From: Acidaminococcus fermentans
GTDB lineage: Bacteria; Bacillota; Negativicutes; Acidaminococcales; Acidaminococcaceae
Assembly (NCBI RefSeq): GCF_009696675.1
Contig: NZ_VULN01000016.1
Span: forward strand, 1 to 50,645
Direction of reading: 5' to 3'
Length of the DNA stretch: 50,645 nt
The notes under the pieces are model-generated. The model had not been told where the DNA came from, made no database searches, and worked only from the letters and a program-made list of their open reading frames with translations. This document shows, piece by piece, positions 9,267 to 17,006 of the stretch (position 1 is its first letter; each line of letters opens with the position of its first letter). Made by a program: the position numbers and the translations under genes.

Positions 9267-9302
9267 AAAAAACCTGCCCTGTCAACACAGGTGCAGGTTT
9301 TG
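9267..9302. terminator. Bidirectional terminator between fprA and the pilin-like gene
   Basis: AAAACCTGC and GCAGGTTTT form the outer stem, with CTGT/ACAG inside. A- and T-tracts flank it, so it can serve the minus-strand gene at 9341 and read-through from fprA. The remaining 9126-9266 stretch shows nothing else I recognise. Confidence 0.7.
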
Positions 9303-9340
9303 TCATGGTTTGTTCAAGAAGTTGACGCAAACGGCCGTTT

Positions 9341-9994
9341 CTATTTCAATTTTTTGGTACGCGTAGGATCGATGATGAACCCGCTGCCGCTGGGAGAAGG
9401 TCCCACGTAGCCCGGGACATTTTCAAAGAGGGTCTTCCCTGCACCCGCGGCACTTTTCCCCTGGCTGTTGAACAGCCCTTCCGTGATCCTTACCGTAGCT
9501 TTATTTTCCCCTGTAGATGCATCATAATACGTTTTGGTATTCTTTTGGTAATCTGCTGCCAGCTGACTGAAGGTCATCCCCTTGTTTGCCTCTGCGGAGT
9601 AATAGGAAAACACCGTTACCCCATCGGTTTGGACCCTGGCGAACCAGCCGTCCCCTTCTTTGGTCTGGATGTTCAGCTTCCGGGCCAGTTCCTGTCCGGC
9701 GGCACTGTCCGAAGCAATTACCAGGGTTTTGGAAGGTTTCCCCTGGAGCACATCCGCCAGCCCCTCATACCGTCCCTGCCGGAGCCGTTCGATGATATCT
9801 TTCGCCGTGGTGGCGGCCGGGAGTTTTTTCTTGGAAGCTTCCCCCAGGAGAGCGCTGGCGTTGTTGAAGACGGAATTGATGGAGCTGGGCAGACCTCCGT
9901 CGGCCGCATGGGAATAGACCATCCATCCCAAACCCACAATGATGGCAAGCATCAGGGCGTATTCGATGATGTCCTGTCCTTTCTGTCGTCTCAT
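9341..9994 (-). CDS. Flp/Tad-pilin-like secreted protein, otherwise uncharacterised
   Basis: 217 residues from ATG 9994; AAAGGAGA lies nine bases upstream, whereas the earlier ATG touches that site. The N-terminus RRQKGQDIIEYALMLAIIVG is a class III (Flp/TadE-type) prepilin signal: basic residues, then Gly-Gln, then a conserved Glu in a hydrophobic helix. Prepilin peptidase would cut after the Gly. The remaining ~180 residues form a soluble domain I do not recognise. It ends in a Gly/Ser/Pro-rich segment and a basic tail. No prepilin peptidase or tad gene is in the window, so assembly partners must be elsewhere or the protein is anchored by its helix. Confidence 0.7.
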   Translation of the reverse strand: MRRQKGQDIIEYALMLAIIVGLGWMVYSHAADGGLPSSINSVFNNASALLGEASKKKLPAATTAKDIIERLRQGRYEGLADVLQGKPSKTLVIASDSAAGQELARKLNIQTKEGDGWFARVQTDGVTVFSYYSAEANKGMTFSQLAADYQKNTKTYYDASTGENKATVRITEGLFNSQGKSAAGAGKTLFENVPGYVGPSPSGSGFIIDPTRTKKLK

Positions 9995-10027
9995 TGTTTC
10001 CATCTCCTTTACGGTCTTATTAATCAA

Positions 10028-10933
10028 TTATAGCATATTTTGAGGGAGAAAAGCCGTACAAACCTGACTTCCTGTCAGCCCCTTCATGTCCTCCGGCACC
10101 GGGGCTTCCAGGAATATTTCCTTGCCGGTCCTGGGATGGCGGAACCGGACGGTCCAGGCGTGGAGGGCCTGGCGGGCAATCCTTGGGTCCCTTGTGCCGT
10201 ACACCGGGTCCCCCACCAGAGGGTGCCCCTTGTGGGCGAAATGGACCCGGATCTGATGGGTCCTTCCGGTAAGGAGATGGATCTTCAGCACCGTATGGTC
10301 CCCTCCGCCAGCCAGGATCTCATAATCGGTCACTGCCGGCCGTCCGTCTTCCCGGACCATCCACCGGTCCACCCCTTCTGCCACCCGGCCGATGGGAAGA
10401 TGGATCCGGCCCCGGGGTTCTGCCAGATCCCCTTCACACACCGCCAGGTATTCCCGGTAGATTTCCTGGTGGCTGCGGGTGAGGGCGTGTTTGGCAAAAG
10501 CGGATTTGGCCACCAGCAGAAGGCCCGTGGTGTCCCGGTCCAGCCGGTACAGGGGATGGATGCCGCATTTCTGCCCCGACTGGCGGAAATACCCTCCCAC
10601 CGCCTGGACCAGGGTATCCCGGGCCCCGGACCAGGTGGGGTGGATCAGCATGCCGGCAGGCTTGTCCACCGCCAGCAGGTCCTCATCCTCGTACAAAATG
10701 GCAAGAGGCAGATGGACCGGGATCACCGCCGCCGTTTCTTCCCATTGGAAAACAAGCCGGTCCCCGGCCTCCAGCCTGTGAGAAGGACTGGAAACCGGGG
10801 ATCCGTTCACGGTAATGGTGCCGTTCCATTTGATTTTCCGCCAGAGTTTTTCCGAAAGGTGCATGGGACCCCGGGCTGCCTGGCGGACGCAGCATCCGGC
10901 ATGGTCCCGATCCACCTGGTACGTCAGTTCCAT
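10028..10933 (-). CDS. RluA family 23S rRNA/tRNA pseudouridine synthase
   Basis: 301 residues. The catalytic motif HPLYRLDRDTTGLLLVAKS carries the family Asp. RTHQIRVHFAHKGHPLVGDPVYG is the conserved RluA C-terminal signature. An N-terminal S4-like RNA-binding part (WNGTITVNGSPV, SHRLEAGDRLVF) precedes it. It isomerises specific uridines in rRNA or tRNA; which ones cannot be told. ATG 10933 is one base after the peptidase stop. The ribosome site is weak, so coupling is likely. A GTG at 10972 is an alternative start. It is the last gene of the riboswitch-controlled metQ operon. Confidence 0.9.
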   Translation of the reverse strand: MELTYQVDRDHAGCCVRQAARGPMHLSEKLWRKIKWNGTITVNGSPVSSPSHRLEAGDRLVFQWEETAAVIPVHLPLAILYEDEDLLAVDKPAGMLIHPTWSGARDTLVQAVGGYFRQSGQKCGIHPLYRLDRDTTGLLLVAKSAFAKHALTRSHQEIYREYLAVCEGDLAEPRGRIHLPIGRVAEGVDRWMVREDGRPAVTDYEILAGGGDHTVLKIHLLTGRTHQIRVHFAHKGHPLVGDPVYGTRDPRIARQALHAWTVRFRHPRTGKEIFLEAPVPEDMKGLTGSQVCTAFLPQNML

Positions 10934-10934
10934 A

Positions 10935-12266
10935 TCAGTAAGACCGTAAAAATTCCTTGAAAAAGTCCACACTGGCCTTCAGGGCATCAGCGGGGATCTT
11001 TTCGTTCACCTGGTGGGCGGCGCCCCAGCGGCTGTCCCGGAGATACCCGGAGAACAGCATCACATTGTCGGCGATCCGCTTGTAATAGTGGCTGTCGGTG
11101 CCTCCCAGCATCAGGAAGGGCACCACGTCCACTTTTTCCCCGTACTGGTCCTTCAGGACTTTTTCCGCCACCTGGATCCCGTAACTCTGGGGATCGGAAG
11201 CGGGCAGCGGGTCCTTGCCGGACACATGGCGGATTTCCACCCCTTCCGGCAGGAACTGGCGGAAGTAATTTTCGCAGGATTCCACCGTATCCCCCTGGAG
11301 CACCCGGACGCTCATCTGGGCCGCCGCCCGGCTGGGCAGCACATTGGGCTGCTTGCTGGCTTCGGCCATGGTGAAGGCGATGGTGGTGTGGAGCAGGGCA
11401 TCCAGAGCCGGATCTTCCTGGGCCAACTGGCACAGTTCCTGCCAGTGGCCTTCCGGGTCTTCATAGATGGCCTGGCGGCCGGCATCCTGGAGTTTGGCGC
11501 TTTTCTGGAGATGGGCCAGGGTCAGGGGAGTGAACCGGTAAGGGAAAGGATGGGATTCGATGGCCACAATGGCTTTGGCCAGGGTCCCCAGGGCTGTCCC
11601 TTTCCCGGGACGGCTGGAATGGCCTCCGGGAGAGGTGGCGTAGATCTCGAAGTTCACCGGGGATTTTTCCGCCACTCCGATCTTGGCTTCCAGCTTGTCC
11701 CCCACCGGGAACAGGCCGCCCCCTTCGTCCACTACGGTGCCCAGCCGGACCCCCTTCTCTTCCAGGTGCCGGGTGAGCTTTTCCGCCCCGTCCACATCGT
11801 TTTCCAGGTACACTTCCTCACTGTAGCCCAGGGACAGGTACAGGTCGTAAGACGGCCGCCAGCCTTCTGCCAGCAGGGCTTCCACCGCTTCCATTTCCGC
11901 CAGCAGCTGGTGCTTGCAGTCGGTGGTACCCCGGCCGCAGATACAGCCGTCGATGATTTCGCCTCCAAAGGGATCGAATTTCCACTGGCCCCGGTCCCCT
12001 ACTTCCACCACGTCCTGATGGGCCATGAGCAGAAGGGGCTTCTTTGCGCTGCCAGTGCCCTTCAGGTGGAACTGGAGGCCTGCCTGGCCCACTTCATCCA
12101 GCTCCATCAGGCGATAGATGTGGGGATAGAATTCCCGGAAGGCCTCATGGAGTTTTTCAAACTGGCTCCAGTCCACCTTGTCCACATTGGCGTTGGACAC
12201 GGTGGCGCACTGGATGAACCGCTGGAGATGGGCGGCGTATTTCTGTTCTTCTTCCGTAAGCTTCAT
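10935..12266 (-). CDS. M20 family metallopeptidase (carboxypeptidase S/PM20D1-like)
   Basis: 443 residues. Metal ligands are visible: LLLMAHQDVVEVGD (His, Asp), GRGTTDCKHQ (bridging Asp region), YSEEVYLEND (acidic pair), VVDEGGG, and the late HYYK histidine in GGTDSHYYKR. The dimerisation insert starts near EIYATSPGGHSSRPG. Family members cleave N-acylated amino acids or short peptides. ATG 12266 follows AAGGGAA. It lies 21 bp after metQ and shares its SAM-I control, which suggests release of methionine or cysteine from a peptide or acyl form. That substrate is inferred from position only. Confidence 0.85.
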   Translation of the reverse strand: MKLTEEEQKYAAHLQRFIQCATVSNANVDKVDWSQFEKLHEAFREFYPHIYRLMELDEVGQAGLQFHLKGTGSAKKPLLLMAHQDVVEVGDRGQWKFDPFGGEIIDGCICGRGTTDCKHQLLAEMEAVEALLAEGWRPSYDLYLSLGYSEEVYLENDVDGAEKLTRHLEEKGVRLGTVVDEGGGLFPVGDKLEAKIGVAEKSPVNFEIYATSPGGHSSRPGKGTALGTLAKAIVAIESHPFPYRFTPLTLAHLQKSAKLQDAGRQAIYEDPEGHWQELCQLAQEDPALDALLHTTIAFTMAEASKQPNVLPSRAAAQMSVRVLQGDTVESCENYFRQFLPEGVEIRHVSGKDPLPASDPQSYGIQVAEKVLKDQYGEKVDVVPFLMLGGTDSHYYKRIADNVMLFSGYLRDSRWGAAHQVNEKIPADALKASVDFFKEFLRSY

Positions 12267-12287
12267 TGCCGTTCCCTTCTTTCCCAA

Positions 12288-13109
12288 TTACCAGGCCGGT
12301 TCCAGGTTGCCTTTGCAGTTTTCCAGGATGTAGTCCTTCACCGGCTGGCTCTGGAAGATCTGGACGAATTTCTTGTAGGTGGGGTTGTCCTTGTCTTCTT
12401 CCCGGGCGGCAATGATGTTCACATAGGGGCTGGTATTGTCTTCCTTGGCAATGGCCAGGTCCGTGGACAGACCGGCGGAGTTGGCATACCCGGCGTTGAT
12501 GATGGAAGCGGCGGTGTCATCCAGGCTCCGGGGCAGCTGGGCGGCTTCCAGTTCCACGATCTGCAGGTGTTTCGGGTTTTCGGTGATGTCATTGACGGTC
12601 AGTTCCGTAGCTTTCACATCCGGGTTCACTTTCAGGAGACCCAGTTTGCTCAGCATCAGGATGGCCCGTCCTCCGTTGGAAGGATCGTTGGGGATGGCGA
12701 TCTTGTCCCCGTCCTTGATGTCCGCCACGTTTTTGATCTTGGTGGAATACAGCCGCAGGGGAGCCAGGTAGGTCTTGCCGATGCTCACCAGTTTGGTGCC
12801 GTTCTTTTTGTTGAAGGCCAGCAGGAAGGGTTCATGCTGGAAGGAGTTCAGGTCGATGTCCTTCTGGGCCAGAGCCTGGTCCGGAGTCACATAGTCGGAG
12901 AAGGTCTTGATTTCCACCTTCAGCCCCTGTTTTTCCGCTTCCTTCTTTACCACTTCCATGACCTGTTCGGAATACCCGGGGGTGATCCCTACAGTGATGG
13001 TCTTCTTTTCCGCCGGGGCGGCCGCCTTTTTGTCGCTGCCGCAGCCGCTGACCAGGCTGGCCAGGGCCAGGACGGATACGGCTGCTGCAATCCATTTCTT
13101 CAGTTTCAT
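12288..13109 (-). CDS. metQ: MetQ/NlpA family lipoprotein, methionine-type ABC substrate-binding protein
   Basis: 273 residues. The signal peptide ends in the lipobox LVSGC with the lipid-carrying Cys at 23. The mature part has ITVGITPGYSEQVMEVV, DYVTPDQALAQKDIDLNSFQH and the PNDPSNGGRA loop typical of MetQ. It binds methionine (possibly the D form or a derivative) at the cell surface. ATG 13109 is used because GGAG is eight bases upstream; ATG 13115 is too close. No metN or metI lies beside it, so it must use a transporter encoded elsewhere. The SAM-I riboswitch upstream supports the methionine assignment. Confidence 0.92.
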   Translation of the reverse strand: MKLKKWIAAAVSVLALASLVSGCGSDKKAAAPAEKKTITVGITPGYSEQVMEVVKKEAEKQGLKVEIKTFSDYVTPDQALAQKDIDLNSFQHEPFLLAFNKKNGTKLVSIGKTYLAPLRLYSTKIKNVADIKDGDKIAIPNDPSNGGRAILMLSKLGLLKVNPDVKATELTVNDITENPKHLQIVELEAAQLPRSLDDTAASIINAGYANSAGLSTDLAIAKEDNTSPYVNIIAAREEDKDNPTYKKFVQIFQSQPVKDYILENCKGNLEPAW

Positions 13110-13149
13110 GAACATCTCTCCTTTTCGCCTTCCCGAAAGCCACACAAAG

Positions 13150-13182
13150 AAAAACACCACCTGCTGGGCAGATGGTGTTTTC
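13150..13182 (-). terminator. SAM-I expression-platform terminator
   Basis: Stem ACACCATCTGC/GCAGGTGGTGT with loop CCA, then TTTTTCTTT. The 5' arm (13167-13174) can instead pair with the aptamer P1 3' strand (13202-13209), giving an antiterminator. SAM binding would therefore stop transcription before metQ. Confidence 0.9.
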
Positions 13183-13200
13183 GATGACTGAGCTCGCTTT

Positions 13201-13294
13201 TCATCTGCCAGGGGATCCCTGTTGGAATTGGCACCTTCCCTTCCGGGGGTTGCCGCAGCTTCATAGGGCCAAATCCCTCTGCTGCTCTCGATGA
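13201..13294 (-). ncRNA. SAM-I (S-box) riboswitch
   Basis: P1 arms TCATC and GATGA close the domain. Inside, in order, are CGAGAGC, GAGGGATTTGGCCC, ATGAAGC, GGCAACC and GGTGCCAATTCC, all conserved S-box elements. It should repress metQ, the M20 peptidase and the RluA gene when S-adenosylmethionine is plentiful. Confidence 0.96.
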
Positions 13295-13318
13295 AGGTAT
13301 GTGATTTTGATGGTTCTG

Positions 13319-13347
13319 ATTCTACACTACTTCACTAGGAAAGTCAA
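13319..13347 (-). promoter_or_regulatory. Promoter of the metQ operon
   Basis: -35 TTGACT (13342-13347) and -10 TAGAAT (13319-13324), 17-bp spacer. Transcription would start about 15 bases before the SAM-I aptamer. Confidence 0.85.
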
Positions 13348-13393
13348 GGGCTTTTTGTAACTTGATTAAGAACAGTTGCAGGTGACCGGCTCA

Positions 13394-13421
13394 AGTCTGG
13401 AGTCTGAAGTCTGAAGTCTGG
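13394..13421. repeat. Tandem AGTCTGA-type heptamer array
   Basis: Four consecutive AGTCTGG/AGTCTGA units. A degenerate array in the opposite orientation is at 13557-13587 (CGACTTC/AGACTTC units). The 13348-13516 stretch between the metQ promoter and the pflB terminator otherwise holds only an AT-rich ATTTGCAGGCAAATTTT palindrome. Confidence 0.7.
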
Positions 13422-13516
13422 AGCCGAATGTTAAATTTGCAGGCAAATTTTTTGAATGTGTAGAACCTTTGGACGAGTTGATCTCTCAGATTGATTGCGA
13501 TTCTGGTTTTGCAGAA

Positions 13517-13547
13517 TCAAAAGGATCCGTCCAGCCAGACGGATCCT
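13517..13547 (-). terminator. Terminator downstream of pflB
   Basis: GGATCCGTC and GACGGATCC pair around six bases, followed on the minus strand by TTTTGATT. A second hairpin with the GGGGCTGTTGC stem lies closer to pflB at 13589-13618. Confidence 0.75.
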
Positions 13548-13588
13548 GTCCAGAGGCTTCCGACTTCAGACTTCGGACTTCCGACTAA

Positions 13589-13618
13589 GGGGCTGTTGCT
13601 CATGCAACAGCCCCTTCT
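13589..13618. terminator. GGGGCTGTTGC-type hairpin after pflB
   Basis: AAGGGGCTGTTGC and GCAACAGCCCCTT pair around TCAT, eleven bases past the pflB stop. T-tract is weak on both strands. Another member of the recurrent stem family. Confidence 0.6.
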
Positions 13619-13628
13619 TACTAAAACA

Positions 13629-15908
13629 TTACATCTTCTGATGAGCGCGGCGGGCGATTACGTCCAGCTGCTGTTCTCTGGTCAGGTCGATGAATTTCAC
13701 CGCGTAGCCGGATACCCGGATGGTGAAGTTGGCATATTCCGGTTTTTCCGGATGTTCCATGCAGTCGATCAGCTTGTCCACGCCGAACACGTTCACGTTC
13801 AGGTGGTGGGCTCCCTGGTCGAAGTAGCCGTCCATCACCCGTACCAGGGTGGCTTTCTGTTCTTCTTCATTGTGGCCCAGGGTTTCCGGAGCGATGGTCT
13901 GGGTGTTGGAGATCCCGTCCAGAGCATATTCGTACGGCAGCTTGGCCACAGAGTTCAGGGAAGCCAGGAGGCCGTTCTGTTCTGCGCCGTAGGCCGGGTT
14001 GGCACCGGGAGCGAACGGGGTGTAGGCTTTCCGTCCGTCAGGCAGGGCACCGGTGGCGCCGCCGTACACCACGTTGGAAGTGATGGTCAGGATGGAAGTG
14101 GTGGCTTCGGAATTCCGGTAGGTGTGGTGTTTCCGCAGCTTGGTCATGAAGGTCTTCAGCAGCCATACAGCGATTTCATCCGCCCGGGGATCATCGTTGC
14201 CGTATTTGGGGAAGTCCCCTTCGATCTTGTAGTCCACCACCAGGCCGGATTCATCCCGGACCGTGGAAACTTTGGCGTATTTGATGGCGCACAGGGAATC
14301 CACCACATGGGAGAAGCCTGCGATGCCGGTGGCAAAGGTCCGGCGCACATCGGTGTCGATGAGGGCCATTTCTGCCGCTTCATAGTAGTATTTGTCATGC
14401 ATGTACTGGATCAGGTTCAGGATGTTCACGTACAGCCCGGCCAGCCAGTCCATCATCAGGTCGAATTTGTGCATCACTTCGCCGTAGTCCAGCACGTCGG
14501 AGGTGATGGGTGCATATTCCGGCCCTACCTGCATGTGTTTGCCGTCTTTGGTCAGGAATTTTTCATCCTTGCCCCCGTTGATGGCGTACAGCAGGCATTT
14601 ACCCAGGTTGGCCCGTGCCCCGAAGAACTGCATTTCCTTCCCGGTCTGGGTGGCGGATACGCAGCAGCAGATGCTGTAGTCATCGCCCCATACCGGCTTC
14701 ATCACATCGTCGTTTTCGTACTGGATGGAAGAAGTGGTGATGGAAATGTGGGCGGCGTATTTCTTGAAGTTGTCCGGCAGTGCGGAAGAATACAGCACCG
14801 TCAGGTTGGGTTCAGGAGAAGGCCCCATGTTTTCCAGGGTGTGGAGGAACCGGTAGTCGTTCCGGGTGACCATGTGCCGGCCGTCCATGCCGATGCCGGC
14901 CATTTCCAGGGTAGCCCATACCGGGTCGCCGGAGAACAGCTGGTTGTAGGAGGGGATCCGGGCGAATTTCACCATGCGGAATTTCAGGGTCAGATGGTCA
15001 ATCAGTTCCTGAGCCTGTTCTTCGGTGAGGGTCCCTTCGGCCAGGTCACGGCTGATGTAGATATCCAGGAAGGTGGAGATGCGGCCCACGCTCATGGCAG
15101 CCCCGTTCTGGGTCTTTACTGCAGCCAGGTAGCCGAAGTACAGCCACTGGACGGCTTCCTTGGCGTTCTTGGCAGGAGCGGAAATGTCATAGCCGTAGAC
15201 TTTGGCCATTTCCTTCATCTGTTTCAGAGCCCGGATCTGTTCCGCCAGTTCTTCCCGCTGCCGGATGATGTCATCGGTCATAACCCCGCATCCGCAGTTG
15301 TTCAGGTCTTCGCTTTTCTTGTTGATCAGGAAGTCGATGCCGTAAAGAGCCACTCTCCGGTAGTCCCCTACGATCCGGCCCCGGCCGTAGGTATCAGGCA
15401 GACCGGTTACGATATGGCTGTGGCGGGCTTTCCGCATTTCAGCGGTGTAGGCATCGAATACAGCCTGGTTGTGGGTCTTGTGGTATTCGGTGAAGATCTT
15501 GTGGAACTTGGGGTTCACCTTGTACCCGTAGGTTTCCGCAGCTTCTTCCGCCATTTTGATGCCGCCGTAGGGCATGAAGGCCCGTTTCAGAGGCTTGTCG
15601 GTCTGGAGGCCCACCACCTGTTCCAGATCTTTCATGGATTCATCGATGTAGCCGGGGCCGTAAGCCGTCAGGCTGGAGACCACTTCCGTTTCGCAGTCCA
15701 ATACGCCGCCTTTGGCCCGTTCTTCCTTCTGGAGTTCCTGGACTCTGCCCCACAGTTTGTTGGTGGCTTCCGTAGGCCCTGCCAGGAAGCTTTCGTCCCC
15801 GTCATAAGGGGTATAGTTGTTCTGGATGAAATCCCGGACATCCACATCGTCCGTCCATTTCACGCCTTTAAAACCTCTCCATGCAACATTCTGATTGATG
15901 CTGTTCAT
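13629..15908 (-). CDS. pflB: Pyruvate formate-lyase (glycyl radical enzyme)
   Basis: 759 residues, the same length as classical PFL. It converts pyruvate and CoA to acetyl-CoA and formate without oxygen. The adjacent catalytic cysteines are in [19 protein letters not shown]. The radical glycine is in RVSGYAVKF and counts to residue 734, as in E. coli PflB. ATG 15908 follows AAAAAGGAGG at ideal spacing. The activase gene lies upstream on the same strand, with its own promoter. Expression is probably driven by the FNR-type box at 15985-15998, so it should rise without oxygen. Confidence 0.98.
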   Translation of the reverse strand: MNSINQNVAWRGFKGVKWTDDVDVRDFIQNNYTPYDGDESFLAGPTEATNKLWGRVQELQKEERAKGGVLDCETEVVSSLTAYGPGYIDESMKDLEQVVGLQTDKPLKRAFMPYGGIKMAEEAAETYGYKVNPKFHKIFTEYHKTHNQAVFDAYTAEMRKARHSHIVTGLPDTYGRGRIVGDYRRVALYGIDFLINKKSEDLNNCGCGVMTDDIIRQREELAEQIRALKQMKEMAKVYGYDISAPAKNAKEAVQWLYFGYLAAVKTQNGAAMSVGRISTFLDIYISRDLAEGTLTEEQAQELIDHLTLKFRMVKFARIPSYNQLFSGDPVWATLEMAGIGMDGRHMVTRNDYRFLHTLENMGPSPEPNLTVLYSSALPDNFKKYAAHISITTSSIQYENDDVMKPVWGDDYSICCCVSATQTGKEMQFFGARANLGKCLLYAINGGKDEKFLTKDGKHMQVGPEYAPITSDVLDYGEVMHKFDLMMDWLAGLYVNILNLIQYMHDKYYYEAAEMALIDTDVRRTFATGIAGFSHVVDSLCAIKYAKVSTVRDESGLVVDYKIEGDFPKYGNDDPRADEIAVWLLKTFMTKLRKHHTYRNSEATTSILTITSNVVYGGATGALPDGRKAYTPFAPGANPAYGAEQNGLLASLNSVAKLPYEYALDGISNTQTIAPETLGHNEEEQKATLVRVMDGYFDQGAHHLNVNVFGVDKLIDCMEHPEKPEYANFTIRVSGYAVKFIDLTREQQLDVIARRAHQKM

Positions 15909-15956
15909 TACAGATCCTCCTTTTTGAGTTCCCGTTGGTTCGTTTTTCATGGCTTA

Positions 15957-15962
15957 ATCATA
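15957..15962 (-). promoter_or_regulatory. -10 element of the pflB promoter
   Basis: TATGAT, exactly 22 bp downstream of the FNR-like box. No good -35 is present, as expected for an activator-dependent promoter. Confidence 0.6.
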
Positions 15963-15984
15963 GCCGTTTTTCCATTTTAAAACC

Positions 15985-15998
15985 TTGACTGGAGTCAA
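15985..15998 (-). promoter_or_regulatory. FNR/CRP-type operator before pflB
   Basis: TTGAC-N4-GTCAA, within a longer CTTGACT-N2-AGTCAAG inverted repeat (15984-15999). FNR consensus is TTGAT-N4-ATCAA. The centre is about 41.5 bases before the predicted start of transcription, the class II activation position. Confidence 0.75.
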
Positions 15999-16019
15999 GT
16001 TTGCTTAGGCTAACTTATT

Positions 16020-16751
16020 TTATACTGCCCCCAGGATTTTCCGGGCCTTGTCCACCTCTTCCTGGGTGGGAGGCTTTACATCCTTCAGCTTGTTGGGGAT
16101 CCCCAGCTGTTCCCATTTATACAGGCCCATGTTGTGGTAGGGCAGCACTTCCACCCGCTGGATGTTGGTAAGGGTGTCCAGGAATTCCCGGGTCCGCTGC
16201 AGAGACCCTGGATCGTCGGTCCACCCGGGCACCAGCACCTGCCGGACCCAGATGGGCTTTTTGATTTCCGACAGATACCGGAACAGGTCCAGGATGTTGT
16301 CATTGGGCTGGCCGGTGAGCTTTTTATGGGCTTCCGGGTCGATGTGCTTCACATCCAGCAGCAGGATGTCCGTTACCTCCATCAGCTCTTTGAACTGGCT
16401 GAAGAAAGGTTCCTTCCGGGTAAAGGGCTGGCCGGCAGTGTCGATGCAGGTGCCGATGCCCCGGGCTTTGGCCTTCCGGAACAGGTCCAGCAGGAAATCC
16501 ATCTGGAGCAGAGGTTCCCCTCCGCTGACGGTGATGCCCCCTTCCGGACCCCAGTAGGGCCGGTAGCGTTCCGCCTGGTCCAGCAGTTCGTCAGCGGTTT
16601 TCAGCTGGCCCCCCTGGCCGCATTTCCAGGTGTCCACATTGTGGCAGTACAGGCAGCGCATGTTGCAGCCCTGGACAAAGATGATGAAACGGGTTCCGGG
16701 CCCGTCCACGGACCCGAAGGTTTCGATGGAATGGATACGTCCCTGGATCAT
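16020..16751 (-). CDS. pflA: Pyruvate formate-lyase activating enzyme (radical SAM)
   Basis: 243 residues. It uses a [4Fe-4S] cluster and S-adenosylmethionine to place the glycyl radical on PflB. Cluster cysteines C29, C33 and C36 are in VQGCNMRCLYCHN, the same spacing and positions as E. coli PflA. SGGEPLLQ is the SAM-contact GGE motif. ATG 16751 follows AGGAGG. The gene is upstream of pflB rather than downstream as in E. coli. Each gene has its own FNR-like box. Confidence 0.97.
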   Translation of the reverse strand: MIQGRIHSIETFGSVDGPGTRFIIFVQGCNMRCLYCHNVDTWKCGQGGQLKTADELLDQAERYRPYWGPEGGITVSGGEPLLQMDFLLDLFRKAKARGIGTCIDTAGQPFTRKEPFFSQFKELMEVTDILLLDVKHIDPEAHKKLTGQPNDNILDLFRYLSEIKKPIWVRQVLVPGWTDDPGSLQRTREFLDTLTNIQRVEVLPYHNMGLYKWEQLGIPNKLKDVKPPTQEEVDKARKILGAV

Positions 16752-16763
16752 AATACCTCCTGA

Positions 16764-16816
16764 TAAAAAAAGACCCCATCAAAGGGGGCACAGTTCGTAC
16801 GCCTCTTGATGGGTCT
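16764..16816 (-). terminator. Intrinsic terminator in the pflA leader
   Basis: AGACCCATCAA pairs with TTTGATGGGGTCT across a 23-base loop and is followed by seven Ts, just before the pflA ribosome site. It lies downstream of the predicted pflA -10. The expected start (about 16811) falls inside the 5' arm, so RNA begun there has only a partial stem. Read-through from the regulator gene would carry the full stem. Confidence 0.7.
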
Positions 16817-16817
16817 C

Positions 16818-16823
16818 ATTGTA
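16818..16823 (-). promoter_or_regulatory. -10 element of the pflA promoter
   Basis: TACAAT, exactly 22 bp downstream of the FNR-like box, matching the spacing before pflB. Confidence 0.6.
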
Positions 16824-16845
16824 TGTGTTTTTAAAAAAAGGTTCC

Positions 16846-16859
16846 TTGATTTGGGTCAA
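16846..16859 (-). promoter_or_regulatory. FNR-type operator before pflA
   Basis: Read on the plus strand it is TTGAT-N4-GTCAA, one base off the FNR consensus. Its centre is about 41.5 bases before the predicted start. Confidence 0.75.
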
Positions 16860-16885
16860 ATTATGCAGAAGCCGGTACGTCCGAT

Positions 16886-16923
16886 GTTCAGGCGGGCTGC
16901 CCGGCGTGCAGCCCCTACGGTTC
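16886..16923. repeat. GTAGGGGC-type palindromic repeat, copy 1
   Basis: Minus strand reads CCGTAGGGGCTGCACG, then CCGGGCAGCCCGCC. A near-identical copy is at 32400-32437, where the paired bases T and A are replaced by C and G. Confidence 0.65.
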
Positions 16924-16970
16924 CTATTTGAACATCCCGAAAAATTTGCCTGCAAATTTTATCCTTCGGC

Positions 16971-17000
16971 CATTGACCGTTGACAATTGACCATTGACCG
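16971..17000. repeat. Tandem ATTGACC-type heptamer array
   Basis: Four units: ATTGACC, GTTGACA, ATTGACC, ATTGACC. The same motif recurs at 46057-46085. Adjacent 16930-16960 holds an ATTTGCCTGCAAAT palindrome, also seen near 13440. Confidence 0.7.
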
Positions 17001-17006
17001 CCTGTA

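Noticed and set aside
13491-15980. An 829-codon plus-strand frame over pflB
   Set aside because: Antisense shadow of pflB; composition is unlike a protein and no motif is present.
16752-16870. A ZTP (pfl-motif) riboswitch before pflA
   Set aside because: The pfl motif is associated with such genes, but its conserved core is missing; the leader is explained by the FNR box and a terminator.
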